Assembly (NCBI GenBank): GCA_050110875.1
Contig: CP188828.1
Span: 310,001 to 374,000 of the forward strand
Length of the DNA stretch: 64,000 nucleotides
Direction of reading: 5' to 3'
Source: Methyloligella sp050110875
GTDB taxonomy: Bacteria; Pseudomonadota; Alphaproteobacteria; Rhizobiales; Methyloligellaceae
Under the pieces are notes generated by a model. The model had not been told where the DNA came from. It searched no databases and saw nothing but the letters and a program-made list of their open reading frames with translations. Shown here in pieces: positions 41,543 to 51,262 of the stretch. Each line of letters starts with the position of its first letter. Positions within the stretch are counted from its first letter, which is position 1. Position numbers and translations under genes: made by a program.

Positions 41543-42586
41543 CTACGCGCCGGATGACGGTCCGAAATGGCTGAAGCTACGGTTCGGAAGCGCGATCGGC
41601 GCGCCGGACCCGTCAAAAAACACCGCTTCCGCGGGAAGATCTGCCCGAACAGCACCGATCCGGCTCATCGGCACCCCTGCCCGCTTGGCCTCCGTCTCGA
41701 AGGCGCGGGCTCGATCCGCCGGAATCGCAGCGAGGATTTCGTAATCGTCGCCGCCGGTCAAAAGTGCTGGCAGGAGATTCGGATCTTCGGCGCACGCCTT
41801 GGCTGCAGGCTCCGACAGGGGCACCTTGGGAGCATCGACAGTGGCTGAAACGCCGCTGGCGACGCAGAGCTTGTCGAGGTCCCCGGCGAGCCCGTCGGAG
41901 ATATCGATAGCGCCATGGGCGAGATGGCGCAGGGCGCGGGCAAGCGCATAGCGGGGCTGGGGGCACCTATAACGGTCGACCAGATATCGCGCCTCGTCAT
42001 CGGAAAGCCCCCAAAGATCAGTGAGATTCGGCTCCCTCAAGAGCCGCAGCCCCAAGGTCGCATCGCCGATCGTGCCGGTGACATAGAGCCGGTCGCCGGC
42101 GTGTGCCCGGGAACGGAGAACCGCCTGGGCTTCGGGGACGCGTCCGATCGCCGTGACAGTGAGGGTGAGCGGTCCCGGGGTCGCCGTGGTATCGCCGCCT
42201 ATGAGAGCGAGCCCTGCCTTCTCCTGCAAACGCTTCATGCCCCCCGCCAGCGCCTCAAGCCAGCCGCCGGAAGGCGTGCGCGGCTCGTCTTCCGGCAGGC
42301 TCAGGGCGAGCAGATAGGCTTTCGGCTCTGCCCCTTTTGCGGCGAGGTCGGAGAGGTTTACGGCCAGTGCCTTATGGCCGACGGTCTCCGGAGGATCGTC
42401 GGGCAGGAAATGGATCGTCTCGATCAGGGTGTCGGTCGTGACGACGAGATCGTCCCGGGACTCGCTGTGAAGAAGCGCGGCGTCGTCGGTGAGGCCGAGA
42501 CTGCCGGGATCCGTCGCCAGAGGCGCGAAGAAGCGCGCGATGATGTCGAACTCGCCGAGATGCTCGCGATCCGGCGGGCGGGTCAT
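41543..42586 (-). CDS. thiL: thiamine-monophosphate kinase
   Basis: 347 aa. The AIRS-like N-terminal domain has LGLTDDAALL, TDTLIETIHFLPDDPPETVGHKALAVNLSDLAAKGAEP and GGDTTATPGPLTLTVTAIG; the C-terminal part has DISDGLAGDLDKLC. It phosphorylates thiamine-P to thiamine-PP. Its start codon overlaps the nusB stop by four bases (ATGA), so the two are translationally coupled in the riboflavin/nusB operon. Confidence 0.95.
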   Translation of the reverse strand: MTRPPDREHLGEFDIIARFFAPLATDPGSLGLTDDAALLHSESRDDLVVTTDTLIETIHFLPDDPPETVGHKALAVNLSDLAAKGAEPKAYLLALSLPEDEPRTPSGGWLEALAGGMKRLQEKAGLALIGGDTTATPGPLTLTVTAIGRVPEAQAVLRSRAHAGDRLYVTGTIGDATLGLRLLREPNLTDLWGLSDDEARYLVDRYRCPQPRYALARALRHLAHGAIDISDGLAGDLDKLCVASGVSATVDAPKVPLSEPAAKACAEDPNLLPALLTGGDDYEILAAIPADRARAFETEAKRAGVPMSRIGAVRADLPAEAVFFDGSGAPIALPNRSFSHFGPSSGA

Positions 42587-43110
42587 CCGCGCTCGCCTTG
42601 CTCGGCGGCGACGCCTGCCACACTGGGAGCGGAGGGTGCCAGCTCTTCGGGCCGGACCTCCTTGGCGATGCGGTCCAGCAGTCCGTTCACGACCTTGGGC
42701 TCCTCCCCTTCGAAGAAGGCATGGGCCAGATCGACATATTCGTTGATGGAGACGCGGGCGGGCACGTCCGCACGGCGCAGGATCTCGAAGGTCCCAGCCC
42801 TCAGGATCGCGCGCAGGATGCTGTCGATGCGGCTGAGATGCCAGCCTGCCGCCAAGCGCTCGTTGACGAGCGGATCGATGCGGCGCTGCTCGGCGACCAC
42901 GCCCTGAATGAGATCGGTGAAAAACTCGGTCTCCGCAGCGTAGATCTCCTCGCCCTCGATGGCTTCGCCGATGCGGTGCTCCCGGAACTCCGCGGCGACC
43001 GCGTTCAGGTCGATGCCCGTCATATCCATCTGATAGAGGGCCTGGACGGCGGCGAGCCGTGCGGCGCTGCGAGCTGCGGCACGCTTGTTTGTCTGGGCGG
43101 GCTTGGTCAT
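42583..43110 (-). CDS. nusB: transcription antitermination factor NusB
   Basis: 175 aa. The RNA-binding N-terminus reads AARSAARLAAVQALYQMDMTG; the all-helical body ends near ARVSINEYVDLAHAFFEGEEPKVVNGLLDRIAKEVR. It forms part of the rRNA antitermination complex with NusE. The C-terminus is extended by about 20 Ala/Pro/Glu residues. It starts four bases before the ribH stop; riboflavin-nusB linkage is widely conserved. Confidence 0.95.
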   Translation of the reverse strand: MTKPAQTNKRAAARSAARLAAVQALYQMDMTGIDLNAVAAEFREHRIGEAIEGEEIYAAETEFFTDLIQGVVAEQRRIDPLVNERLAAGWHLSRIDSILRAILRAGTFEILRRADVPARVSINEYVDLAHAFFEGEEPKVVNGLLDRIAKEVRPEELAPSAPSVAGVAAEQGERG

Positions 43111-43114
43111 CGGG

Positions 43115-43585
43115 TCAACGGCGGCTTGCGGAGGAGAAGTGATGCTCCAACTCCATCAAAGCGATACAGGCGGCCGCTGCGCTGCCCCCTTTGTTCTTGC
43201 GATGGACATCGGCACGCTCCCAGGCCTGCTCGCGGTTCTCGCAGGTTATGATGCCGTTGCCGATGGGAACGGCATGATCGACGGCCAGCTTATGCAATTC
43301 TGCGGAGGATTCGCGGGCGACCACGTCGTAATGGCTGGTCTCGCCGCGGATCACGCAGCCAAGCGCGATACAGGCACGATGACGCCCCGCCCGGCCGACG
43401 AAGCCATTGGCGAGCGCCAGGCTCAAGGCCAGCGGAATCTCGAGAGCGCCGGGCACGAAGATCCGCTCGTATTCGATGCCGTAGGCTTCCAGCTCCTCGA
43501 TGGCGCCTTTCGCGAGCTCCTCGGCAATATCGTCGTAGAAGCGGGCCTCGATGATGAGCACCGATGGGGACGATTTCCTTGCCAT
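43115..43585 (-). CDS. ribH: 6,7-dimethyl-8-ribityllumazine synthase
   Basis: 156 aa. Signature segments are VLIIEARFYDDIAEELAKGA, VPGALEIPLAL, ACIALGCVIRGETSHYDVVA and GNGIITCENREQAWERA. It condenses the RibA product with dihydroxybutanone phosphate to give lumazine for riboflavin. The fold assembles as pentamers or 60-mers. Start two bases before the ribBA stop. Confidence 0.96.
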   Translation of the reverse strand: MARKSSPSVLIIEARFYDDIAEELAKGAIEELEAYGIEYERIFVPGALEIPLALSLALANGFVGRAGRHRACIALGCVIRGETSHYDVVARESSAELHKLAVDHAVPIGNGIITCENREQAWERADVHRKNKGGSAAAACIALMELEHHFSSASRR

Positions 43586-43587
43586 GA

Positions 43588-44709
43588 CTACTCCAGGGGC
43601 CGGTGACCGACCACGGTGAGACCATAGCCCTCAAGGCCGACGATCTTACGGGGCGCGTTGGACAGCAGCGTCATCTGGCGGACTCCGAGATCGAGCAGGA
43701 TCTGAGCCCCGATGCCGTAATCGATCAGGCGTTGCTGGCCGGGGCCGCCCTGACCGTTCTGCTTGTTCAGCCGGGCGGAGATGTCGCCGGCATTGCTCTC
43801 GCGGATCAGCACGATCACGCCTCGGCCTTCCTTGTCTATGGCCTCCATGGACTTGGCGATCAGGCTTTCGCGATGACCGGTCGCGCCGAGGGTGTCGTTG
43901 AGAATATTGAGCGCGTGCACACGGACGAGCACGGGGCCGCCCTTGGAGACGTCTCCCTTCACCAGGGCGACATGCTCGGTCTTGTCGACGCTCGTGGCAT
44001 AGACCTTGAGATCGAACGCGCCGCCGAAGGCGGTGTCGATTTTGGATTCGCCGACGACGCGGACGAGCTGATCGTAGCGGAGACGATAGGCGATCAGGTC
44101 GGCGATCGTGCCGATCTTGAGGCCGTGATGGGCGGCGAATTCGATGAGGTCCGGCAGCCGCGCCATGGAGCCGTCATCCTTCATGACCTCGCAGATGACG
44201 CCGGCGGGGATCAGCCCAGCAAGCCGCGCCACATCGACGGCGGCTTCCGTATGGCCTGCGCGAACCAATACGCCGCCTTCCTTGGCGACGAGCGGAAAGA
44301 CATGTCCCGGCGAGACGATGTCCCGGTAATCCTTATTGGCATCGATGGCGACGGAGATGGTGTGGGCCCGGTCATGGGCCGAGATCCCCGTGGTCACCCC
44401 TTCCCGCGCCTCGATGGAGACGGTGAAGGCGGTGGAATGGCGGGATTTGTTGGAGCGGGACATGAGCTCCAGGCGAAGCTGGTCGACGCGCTCCTCGGTC
44501 AGCGCCAGACAGATGAGCCCGCGGCCGTGGGTGGCCATGAAATTAATGACGTCGGGCGTGGCCATCTGGGCTGGAATGACCAGGTCGCCCTCATTCTCGC
44601 GCTCCTCGGCGTCGACGAGAATGAACATCTTGCCGTTCCGCGCATCCTCGATCACCTCCTCGATGGGCGAGAGGGAGTCGTGCAGATCGATTTGCTGGGC
44701 AGTGGTCAC
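43588..44709 (-). CDS. ribBA: bifunctional RibBA (DHBP synthase/GTP cyclohydrolase II)
   Basis: 373 aa from GTG 44709. The N-terminal RibB domain has IEDARNGKMFILVDAEERENEGDL and HGRGLICLAL. The C-terminal RibA-like domain begins near residue 210 and ends ...MTLLSNAPRKIVGLEGYGLTVVGHRPLE, but the GTP cyclohydrolase II zinc motif (C-x2-GD-x8-CxC) is not visible in it. That is common in alphaproteobacteria, where the RibA-like half may be inactive. RibB activity supplies the four-carbon unit; a separate ribA elsewhere would then be needed. Confidence 0.9.
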   Translation of the reverse strand: MTTAQQIDLHDSLSPIEEVIEDARNGKMFILVDAEERENEGDLVIPAQMATPDVINFMATHGRGLICLALTEERVDQLRLELMSRSNKSRHSTAFTVSIEAREGVTTGISAHDRAHTISVAIDANKDYRDIVSPGHVFPLVAKEGGVLVRAGHTEAAVDVARLAGLIPAGVICEVMKDDGSMARLPDLIEFAAHHGLKIGTIADLIAYRLRYDQLVRVVGESKIDTAFGGAFDLKVYATSVDKTEHVALVKGDVSKGGPVLVRVHALNILNDTLGATGHRESLIAKSMEAIDKEGRGVIVLIRESNAGDISARLNKQNGQGGPGQQRLIDYGIGAQILLDLGVRQMTLLSNAPRKIVGLEGYGLTVVGHRPLE

Positions 44710-44717
44710 GGGGCTTC

Positions 44718-45362
44718 TTATCCTGCGATGCGGACCGCGGCGGAAGGATTCCGGTTCGCGGTGTCGGTCTCGGTGAGACGCTCCACATAGCGCGCCATTA
44801 TATCCACTTCCAGGTTCAGGCGCGCATCGGTCTCCATTCCGCCGAGCGTCGTGTGCTCCAAGGTAAAGGGGATGACGTTCACGGAGAAGCGCTGCCCTTC
44901 GACATCGTTGACGGTAAGCGAGACGCCGTTCAGCGCCACGGATCCCTTTTTCGCAATATATCGGGCGAGTTCCGGTGGACTTTCGAAAACTAGACGGCGG
45001 CTTTCGCCATCTGGCTTGGCCGCGAGAAGCAGCGCGCAGCCATCGACATGACCGCTGACCATATGGCCGCCGAGCTCCTCGCCCATCTTGAGGGCGCGCT
45101 CCAGATTGATCCGGGTGCCTTGCGTCCAGTCGGACAACGTCGTGAGAGAGAGGGTCTCGTTGGAGGCATCGACGGAAAAGCGGCTGCCGCTCTCCGTCTT
45201 CTCCACCGCGGTGACCGTGAGGCAGCACCCGCTACAGGCAATGGATGCGCCGAGGTCGATGGTCTCGGGGGCGTAGCGGGAGAGGATTTCAAAACGGCCG
45301 CCTTCGGGGCCGATCTCCGCCTTCGCCACCTCGCCGATATCGGTGATTATGCCGGTGAACAT
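44718..45362 (-). CDS. ribE: riboflavin synthase alpha subunit
   Basis: 214 aa from ATG 45362 (MFTGIITDIGEV). Two lumazine-binding repeats: MFTGIITDIG...GASIACSGCCLTV in the first half and HMVSGHVDG with KGSVALNGVSLTVNDV in the second. It dismutates two lumazines to riboflavin. The start overlaps the 3' end of ribD by 16 bp, and the ribBA start lies eight bases downstream of its stop. Confidence 0.95.
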   Translation of the reverse strand: MFTGIITDIGEVAKAEIGPEGGRFEILSRYAPETIDLGASIACSGCCLTVTAVEKTESGSRFSVDASNETLSLTTLSDWTQGTRINLERALKMGEELGGHMVSGHVDGCALLLAAKPDGESRRLVFESPPELARYIAKKGSVALNGVSLTVNDVEGQRFSVNVIPFTLEHTTLGGMETDARLNLEVDIMARYVERLTETDTANRNPSAAVRIAG

Positions 45363-46462
45363 TTCGGTTTCCGATGCCACTCGGTCATACGGTCGCGGCC
45401 GAAGGAGCGCGAGCCCGTCATGGTGTAGGCGCCGTTTCCGGTCAGCTTCTCGATGCCGTCGGTCACGAAGGGAAGCAGCCCGTGGGGACCGACCTCCTCG
45501 GCGCCTTGATAGATGATGGCTTCGTCGATGAGACCGGCATCGAGAAAGCTCTTGGCGACGGCCGGACCGCCCTCCACCAGCACCCGTGTGATCCCGGCAA
45601 GGGCCAGGCCTTGCAGCGCTTCGCGGACGCACGGAAATCCCTCTTCGTCGCAATGGACGCGGATGATCTCCGCCCCCCGCTCCTGCAAGGCGTTTTCATT
45701 GGTTTGCGGCTCGTCGGAACAGATGAACCAGACTGGCACCATCTCGTCGTCGAAAAGCTGGGCCTGTTTCGGAGTGCGCAGGCGGCGGTCCAGAACGACA
45801 CGGACGGGAGAGCGGCATTCCATGCCGGGAAGCCGGCAGGTGAGACTGGGATCGTCGGTGGTGACGGTGCCGCGGCCGACGAGAATGGCGTCGCAGCGGG
45901 CCCGCTGCAGATGAGCATGGGCCCGTGCCGCTTCGCCGGTCACCCATACGGGGCTGCCATTGCCTTCCGGGATGCGCCCATCGGCCCCGACTGCGAGCTT
46001 CAAAATGACTTCGGGACGGTGTTCATCGACGCGGAGGATATGGCCGCGGATCATATCGGCGGCGGCATCGGCAAGGATTCCTTCGGTGATCTCGATGCCG
46101 GCCGCCTTCAGTTTTTCGATGCCTTTGCCGGCGGTTCGCGGATCGGGATCGCGCATGGCAGTGACCACGCGTTTCGGCTCGGCAGCGAGAAGCGCCTCGG
46201 CACAGGCCTCGCCCCTGCCCTCATGGGCACACGGCTCCAGGGTCACATAGACGGTCGCACCCTTGGCACGTTCCCCGGCTTGGGCCAGCGCGATGGCCTC
46301 GGCATGAGGACGGCCACCCGGGGCGGTGACGCCGCGGCCGACGATTTCGCCGTCGGTGCCGACGATCACGCAGCCGACCGAGGGGTTGGGCCAGGTTGTG
46401 CCAAGGCCCCTGCGCGCCATTACCAGCGCCTGGGCCATATAATCTTCGTCACGCATGCTCAT
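45347..46462 (-). CDS. ribD: bifunctional deaminase/reductase RibD
   Basis: 371 aa. The N-terminal deaminase domain has the zinc motif HAEAIALAQAG and VTLEPCAHEGRGEACAEALL. The C-terminal reductase domain (about 150-365) has ILVGRGTVTTDDPSLTCR and VLVEGGPAVAKSFLDAGLIDE. It converts the GTP cyclohydrolase product to the 5-amino-6-ribitylamino intermediate. First gene of the riboflavin cluster, with nrdR 37 bases upstream. No FMN riboswitch pattern is visible. Confidence 0.96.
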   Translation of the reverse strand: MSMRDEDYMAQALVMARRGLGTTWPNPSVGCVIVGTDGEIVGRGVTAPGGRPHAEAIALAQAGERAKGATVYVTLEPCAHEGRGEACAEALLAAEPKRVVTAMRDPDPRTAGKGIEKLKAAGIEITEGILADAAADMIRGHILRVDEHRPEVILKLAVGADGRIPEGNGSPVWVTGEAARAHAHLQRARCDAILVGRGTVTTDDPSLTCRLPGMECRSPVRVVLDRRLRTPKQAQLFDDEMVPVWFICSDEPQTNENALQERGAEIIRVHCDEEGFPCVREALQGLALAGITRVLVEGGPAVAKSFLDAGLIDEAIIYQGAEEVGPHGLLPFVTDGIEKLTGNGAYTMTGSRSFGRDRMTEWHRKPKCSPA

Positions 46463-46499
46463 GAGCTTTTAGGACGCCAAGTCGCGTTGGACCTGCTCG

Positions 46500-46988
46500 T
46501 TAATCTTCGTCCGGCGATAATTGATCGTCGTCAGGGGCCGGGCCGGCGAGCTCGCCCAGCACGGCCTCGAAATCCTTGGCCTCGCGGAAGTTCTTATAGA
46601 CCGAGGCAAACCGTACATATGCGACGTCATCAAGCGTCTTCAAGGCCTCCATCACGAGGGTGCCGATGGTCTCCGAAGGCACATCGTTCTCACCCATGTT
46701 TTCCAACCGACGCACGAGCCCGCTGACCAAGCGCTCCAGGCGCTCGGGATCGACGTCTCGTTTTCGGGTGGCGATCTGAATTGAACGCATCAGCTTGTCG
46801 CGGTCGAAGGGCACGCGCCGGCCATGGCGCTTGACGACCGTGAGCTCACGGAGCTGCACGCGCTCGAAGGTGGTAAAGCGGCCGCCGCAATCGGAACAGA
46901 TGCGGCGGCGCCTTATCGTGGAATGGTCCTCACTGGGCCGCGAGTCTTTGACCTGCGTGGTGGTGCTGCCGCAATACGGACATCGCAT
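46500..46988 (-). CDS. nrdR: transcriptional repressor NrdR
   Basis: 162 aa from ATG 46988, where MRCPYCGSTTTQVKDSRP begins; GGGGGAG lies upstream. The zinc ribbon has two CxxC pairs (CPYC, CSDC) and the ATP-cone domain VVKRHGRRVPFDRDKLMRSIQIA. It represses ribonucleotide reductase genes in response to dNTP levels. It lies between glyA and ribD, a common alphaproteobacterial order. Confidence 0.96.
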   Translation of the reverse strand: MRCPYCGSTTTQVKDSRPSEDHSTIRRRRICSDCGGRFTTFERVQLRELTVVKRHGRRVPFDRDKLMRSIQIATRKRDVDPERLERLVSGLVRRLENMGENDVPSETIGTLVMEALKTLDDVAYVRFASVYKNFREAKDFEAVLGELAGPAPDDDQLSPDED

Positions 46989-47029
46989 AGTGGACAGCTC
47001 CCCCTCTTCTTGCCCCGCCTTCAATCAGG

Positions 47030-48334
47030 CTAGCGATAGATCGGAAAGCTTTCGCAAAGCGCGATCGCGCGCTCCTTGACGGACTCCTCGATCTTCTGGT
47101 TGCCCTCCTCGCCGTTCTCGGCCAAGCCGTCCAACACCTCGACGATGAGGTTGCCGATGGTCTGGAACTCGGAAACGCCGAAACCGCGGGTGGTGCCGGC
47201 GGGCGAGCCGAGACGAATGCCGGAGGTAATCGCCGGCTTCTCCGGATCGAAGGGAACGCCGTTCTTGTTGCAGGTGATATGGGCGCGGCCCAGGGCGAGC
47301 TCGGCGGCCTTGCCGGTGAGCTTCTTGGGCCGCAGATCGACCAGCATGAGATGGGTATCGGTACCGCCGGAAACGAGATCGGCACCGCCGCCCACCAGCA
47401 CCTCGCCGAGGGCCTTGGCGTTGTCGACGACCTGCTTGGCGTAAAGCTTGAAGTCGGGCGAAAGCGCCTCCTTGAAGGCGGCGGCCTTGCCGGCGATGAC
47501 ATGCATCAGGGGACCGCCCTGAAGACCCGGGAAGACGGCGGAATTGATCTTCTTGCCGATCTCCTCGTTGTTGGACAGCACCATGCCGGAGCGCGGGCCG
47601 CGCAGCGTCTTGTGGGTCGTGGTGGTGACGATATCGGCATGGGGCAGCGGGCTCGGATGAACCCCGCCGGCGACCAGGCCGGCGAAATGGGCCATGTCGA
47701 CCAGAAGATAGGCTCCGACCTCGTCGGCAATCTTGCGGAACCGCGCGAAATCGATGATGCGCGGATAGGCCGAGCCGCCGGCGATGATGAGGGCCGGCTT
47801 GTGCTCCTTGGCGAGCTTCTCGACCTGATCGTAATCGATCTCGTGGGTGTCCTCGCGGACGCCGTACTGGACGGCGTTGAACCACTTGCCCGACAGATTC
47901 GGGGGCGCGCCATGGGTGAGATGGCCGCCGGCCGCGAGCGACATGCCGAGAATGGTGTCGCCAGGCTTCAGCAGCGCCAGGAAGACGGACTGGTTGGCCT
48001 GAGAGCCGGAATGGGGCTGAACGTTGACGTAGTTGCAGTCGAACAACCGCTTGGCACGGTCGATGGCGAGATTCTCGACGACATCGACATACTGGCAGCC
48101 GCCATAATAGCGGCGCCCCGGATAGCCTTCGGCGTATTTGTTGGTGAGCAGCGTGCCGACGGCATCGAGCACGGCGCGGGACACGATATTCTCGGAGGCG
48201 ATCAGCTCGATCTCAGTCTGCTGACGCTCGGCCTCGTCCTCGATGGCATCCCAAAGCTCAGGATCGGTATCCTCCAGATGCTTGGAGAAGAATCCTGCGC
48301 CACGAATGTCCGTGTTGCTCTCGCTTGCCGTCAT
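47030..48334 (-). CDS. glyA: serine hydroxymethyltransferase
   Basis: 434 aa. The PLP-lysine region is VTTTTHKTLRGPRSGM. Conserved N-terminal ELIASENIVSRAV and YPGRRYYGGCQYVDVVE, with NVQPHSGSQANQ, are present. It interconverts serine and glycine, charging tetrahydrofolate. nrdR starts 42 bases after its stop. I see no glycine riboswitch in the 191 bases upstream. Confidence 0.97.
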   Translation of the reverse strand: MTASESNTDIRGAGFFSKHLEDTDPELWDAIEDEAERQQTEIELIASENIVSRAVLDAVGTLLTNKYAEGYPGRRYYGGCQYVDVVENLAIDRAKRLFDCNYVNVQPHSGSQANQSVFLALLKPGDTILGMSLAAGGHLTHGAPPNLSGKWFNAVQYGVREDTHEIDYDQVEKLAKEHKPALIIAGGSAYPRIIDFARFRKIADEVGAYLLVDMAHFAGLVAGGVHPSPLPHADIVTTTTHKTLRGPRSGMVLSNNEEIGKKINSAVFPGLQGGPLMHVIAGKAAAFKEALSPDFKLYAKQVVDNAKALGEVLVGGGADLVSGGTDTHLMLVDLRPKKLTGKAAELALGRAHITCNKNGVPFDPEKPAITSGIRLGSPAGTTRGFGVSEFQTIGNLIVEVLDGLAENGEEGNQKIEESVKERAIALCESFPIYR

Positions 48335-48525
48335 CTCTTGCGCTCCTCGAAAACTCTCGTTGCCCCATCCTGGGCCGTTGATACGGAATTGCCGGTCCTG
48401 CCCCTCAATCCGAGGGCGGCCCCGCCATTTGCGCTGGCCTTACCATATGTCGTGCAGCCGCGCCAGCAACAGCCAAAAGGTCAACCCGCCAAAGAGTATA
48501 ACTCTCAGAAAAGCGGGCGCCCTGC

Positions 48526-49737
48526 TTATGCGGCGCGGGCCAGATCCATCTCTTGCCAAAGGGTGTTCAGCGCCCCCATCAGATAATCCATATCTTCAGG
48601 GCTGTGGTATGGCGCGGGCGTCAAACGAATGCGCTCGGTCCCGCGGCGCACCGTCGGGTAGTTGATGGGCTGAACATAGATGCCAAAGCGCTTCAGAAGC
48701 GCATCGGTGAGCTGTTTGCAGCGCACGGGGTCGCCGACCATCACCGGAACGATGTGGCTCGGGTTCTCCAGCACGGGCAGGTTCGCCTCCGCCATGCGGT
48801 CCTTCAGCTCCCTGGCGCGCGCCTGCAATTCCTCGCGTTCCGTCTGGCTCTCCTTCAGATAGCGGACGGAGGCGACGGCGCCGGCCACGATGGCGGGCGC
48901 GAGCGAGGTGGTGAAGATGAAGCCGGGCGCATAGGAGCGGATGGCGTCGATCATATTGTTCGACGCGGCGATATAGCCGCCCATCAGGCCGAAGCCCTTG
49001 GCCAGCGTGCCTTCTATGATGTCGACCTCGCCCATCAGCCCGTCCCGATCGGCGATGCCGCCGCCACGGGGGCCGTAGATACCGACGGCGTGGACCTCGT
49101 CGAGATAGGTGAGCGCGTTGTGCTTCTTGGCGACGGCGCAGATCTCGGCGATTGGCGCGATGTCGCCGTCCATGGAGTAGACGGATTCGAAGGCGACGAC
49201 CTTGGGCGTGTCGGCGGAATATTCCGAAAGCTGCCGGTCGAGCTCCTCGACATCGTTATGGGCCCAGATCCGTTTCGGGCCGCCGCCATGGCGGATGCCC
49301 TCGATCATGGAGGCGTGATTCTGCTCGTCGGAGAAGATCACGCAGCCCGGCAGGATGCGGGCGAGCGTGGAGAGCGCCGCCTCGTTGGCCACGTATCCGG
49401 AGGTGAAAAGAAGGCTTGCCGCCTTGCCGTGAAGATCGGCGAGCTCGCTCTCCAGCTCCACATGGTAATGGGTCGTGCCGGAGATGTTGCGAGTGCCGCC
49501 TGCGCCTGCGCCGGCGGTCTCGATCGCCTCATGCATGGCCTCCAGCACCTTGGGGTGCTGCCCCATGCCGATATAATCGTTGCTGCACCAGACCTTGATC
49601 GACTGCTGGCCGTCGGCGCTGAAATAACTTGCATGGGGGAAGTTGCCGCGCTTGCGCCGAATGTCGGCGAATTCGCGGTATCGTCCTTCCTGACGAAGGG
49701 CGCGGAGAGCGCCTGCGAGCTCTTCTTCGTAATCCAT
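48526..49737 (-). CDS. hemA: 5-aminolevulinate synthase
   Basis: 403 aa from ATG 49737 (MDYEEELAGALRAL). A PLP enzyme of the alpha-oxoamine synthase family: KVWCSNDYIGMGQHP, TRNISGTTHYHVELE, LFTSGYVANEA, TYLDEVHAVGIYG and the Lys region TLAKGFGLMGGYIA. It makes ALA from glycine and succinyl-CoA (Shemin route), which among bacteria is confined largely to alphaproteobacteria. hemB lies 5 kb away on the other strand. Confidence 0.96.
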   Translation of the reverse strand: MDYEEELAGALRALRQEGRYREFADIRRKRGNFPHASYFSADGQQSIKVWCSNDYIGMGQHPKVLEAMHEAIETAGAGAGGTRNISGTTHYHVELESELADLHGKAASLLFTSGYVANEAALSTLARILPGCVIFSDEQNHASMIEGIRHGGGPKRIWAHNDVEELDRQLSEYSADTPKVVAFESVYSMDGDIAPIAEICAVAKKHNALTYLDEVHAVGIYGPRGGGIADRDGLMGEVDIIEGTLAKGFGLMGGYIAASNNMIDAIRSYAPGFIFTTSLAPAIVAGAVASVRYLKESQTEREELQARARELKDRMAEANLPVLENPSHIVPVMVGDPVRCKQLTDALLKRFGIYVQPINYPTVRRGTERIRLTPAPYHSPEDMDYLMGALNTLWQEMDLARAA

Positions 49738-49921
49738 CCGCTCGATTCTAGCTTGGCCTTCGGTCAAATGCGACCACTGGCCTTTACCACATCATAGGCC
49801 GAAGGCTTACGAGAATGGACGCACCTATGGTCGCAGGGGCTCACCTTTCTGGCACAGCAGACCTGCGATGCAAATGCCTTTCTCCCATTTGGAGATAGGT
49901 GCTCTGCCGAGAAGGTAAAGG

Positions 49922-51262
49922 CTAGTAGGCGGAAGCCGTCTCCGAAGCGCCGCTGTTCACGTTGTAGATGTCGGGACGGAAATGGGTCACGCCGTCGGGG
50001 GTGGTCCAGGCATCGATATAGACGAACATGACCTGAACCTTGGAGCGCAGGGAAACCACCTTCTGCTCGCCCGTATGCTTCAGCTCCTGGATACGGGGCA
50101 GATCCCAGCCGGGAACGTCGCGCAGGAGCCAGGCCGCCAGCTGATCGACATTGTGGATTCGCACGCAGCCATGGCTCTCGTAGCGAAGCTCTTGCCCGAA
50201 CAGAGCCTTCTCCGGGGTGTCGTGCATGTACACGGCATATTTGTTCGGGAAGTCGAGCTTGATGTAGCCGAGCGCGTTCTCTTCCCAGGGAAGCTGACGG
50301 AAGCGGTAGTTGTAGACCGCATCCGAATACCAATCGACCTCGCCGGATTTGAGGACGCGCCCGTTGCCGTCGATCGCCTGCATGCGATAGGTCGAGAAGA
50401 AATCCACGCCGCTCGCCTGCAGCTCGCGCGCTTTCGGAACCAGATCGTTGCGAACGATGCTCTTGGGCACGTTCCAATAAGGGTTGAAGCTGATCCGCTG
50501 AATGGTGCTCTTAAGCGTCGGCGTGGCGAGGTCCGCCTTGCCGACGACCGCCGTATACCGGCCGACCACCTGGCCATTCTCGACCGCTTCCGATTGGGCG
50601 GACGGAATGTTCACGATGACATAGCGATTCTTGGTCTGCGGCACGGCCTTCTTCAGCCGCGCCAAGCTGGCCTTGAGCTGCTGGAGCCGGACATGGGCCG
50701 GAACGTTCATGGCGTCCACGGTCGGACGATCGAGCACGCCGGTCGGCGGTAGGCCATGACGCTCCTGGAAGCGCCGGACAGCCTGGACGACCACCTCGTC
50801 GTACTCGTTAGGAACGCTGCGACCGTAAAGATCGCCGCTGATCTCGAGACGCTTGTGGAGGGTAACGATCTCCTCGCCGCGGGAGCCCGGGCGGAGCGCC
50901 AATTCGGGCACGCGCGGCCATCCCCCCTGAGCGACGATCTGCTCGTAGACCTGGATCGTCTGCTCGGTCATCTGGATGTTCTGCTGAGCGAGCGTGGGGA
51001 ACCCGAGCTGGGGATTCCGCACCCACTGCTCCTTGAAAGGATCGGGACCTTGAGGCTGCTGCTCTTGCTGGCGACGGCCGAACCAGACGCCCCGCCGTCC
51101 CTCGGCGGAGGCCTCCGTGCCATTGCGCGGGGTGCCGCCCAGCCAGCTCTGCAGGCCGTTCATAAAGTCGGCCTTCGCTGGCGTCACATGCGCCGCAAGA
51201 ACAATCGCGCCGGCGCCAGTGGCGATCAGCACGGATTTAAGATTACGCTGCCAATTGATCAT
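49922..51262 (-). CDS. YcbB-like L,D-transpeptidase, LdtP-type
   Basis: 446 aa. A signal peptide is followed by a peptidoglycan-binding domain (about 135-200) and a YkuD domain (about 215-375). The catalytic motif is ESHGCVRIHNVDQLA, with the nucleophilic Cys. It is expected to cross-link or modify peptidoglycan in the periplasm. Its neighbour is a MarR-type regulator resembling LdtR, the regulator of ldtP described in Ca. Liberibacter asiaticus. The two are separated by 300 bp and read in the same direction. Confidence 0.9.
   Translation of the reverse strand: MINWQRNLKSVLIATGAGAIVLAAHVTPAKADFMNGLQSWLGGTPRNGTEASAEGRRGVWFGRRQQEQQPQGPDPFKEQWVRNPQLGFPTLAQQNIQMTEQTIQVYEQIVAQGGWPRVPELALRPGSRGEEIVTLHKRLEISGDLYGRSVPNEYDEVVVQAVRRFQERHGLPPTGVLDRPTVDAMNVPAHVRLQQLKASLARLKKAVPQTKNRYVIVNIPSAQSEAVENGQVVGRYTAVVGKADLATPTLKSTIQRISFNPYWNVPKSIVRNDLVPKARELQASGVDFFSTYRMQAIDGNGRVLKSGEVDWYSDAVYNYRFRQLPWEENALGYIKLDFPNKYAVYMHDTPEKALFGQELRYESHGCVRIHNVDQLAAWLLRDVPGWDLPRIQELKHTGEQKVVSLRSKVQVMFVYIDAWTTPDGVTHFRPDIYNVNSGASETASAY

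Noticed and set aside
46463..46499. FMN riboswitch before ribD
   Set aside because: Only 37 bases separate nrdR and ribD, and no RFN conserved blocks are visible there or further upstream.
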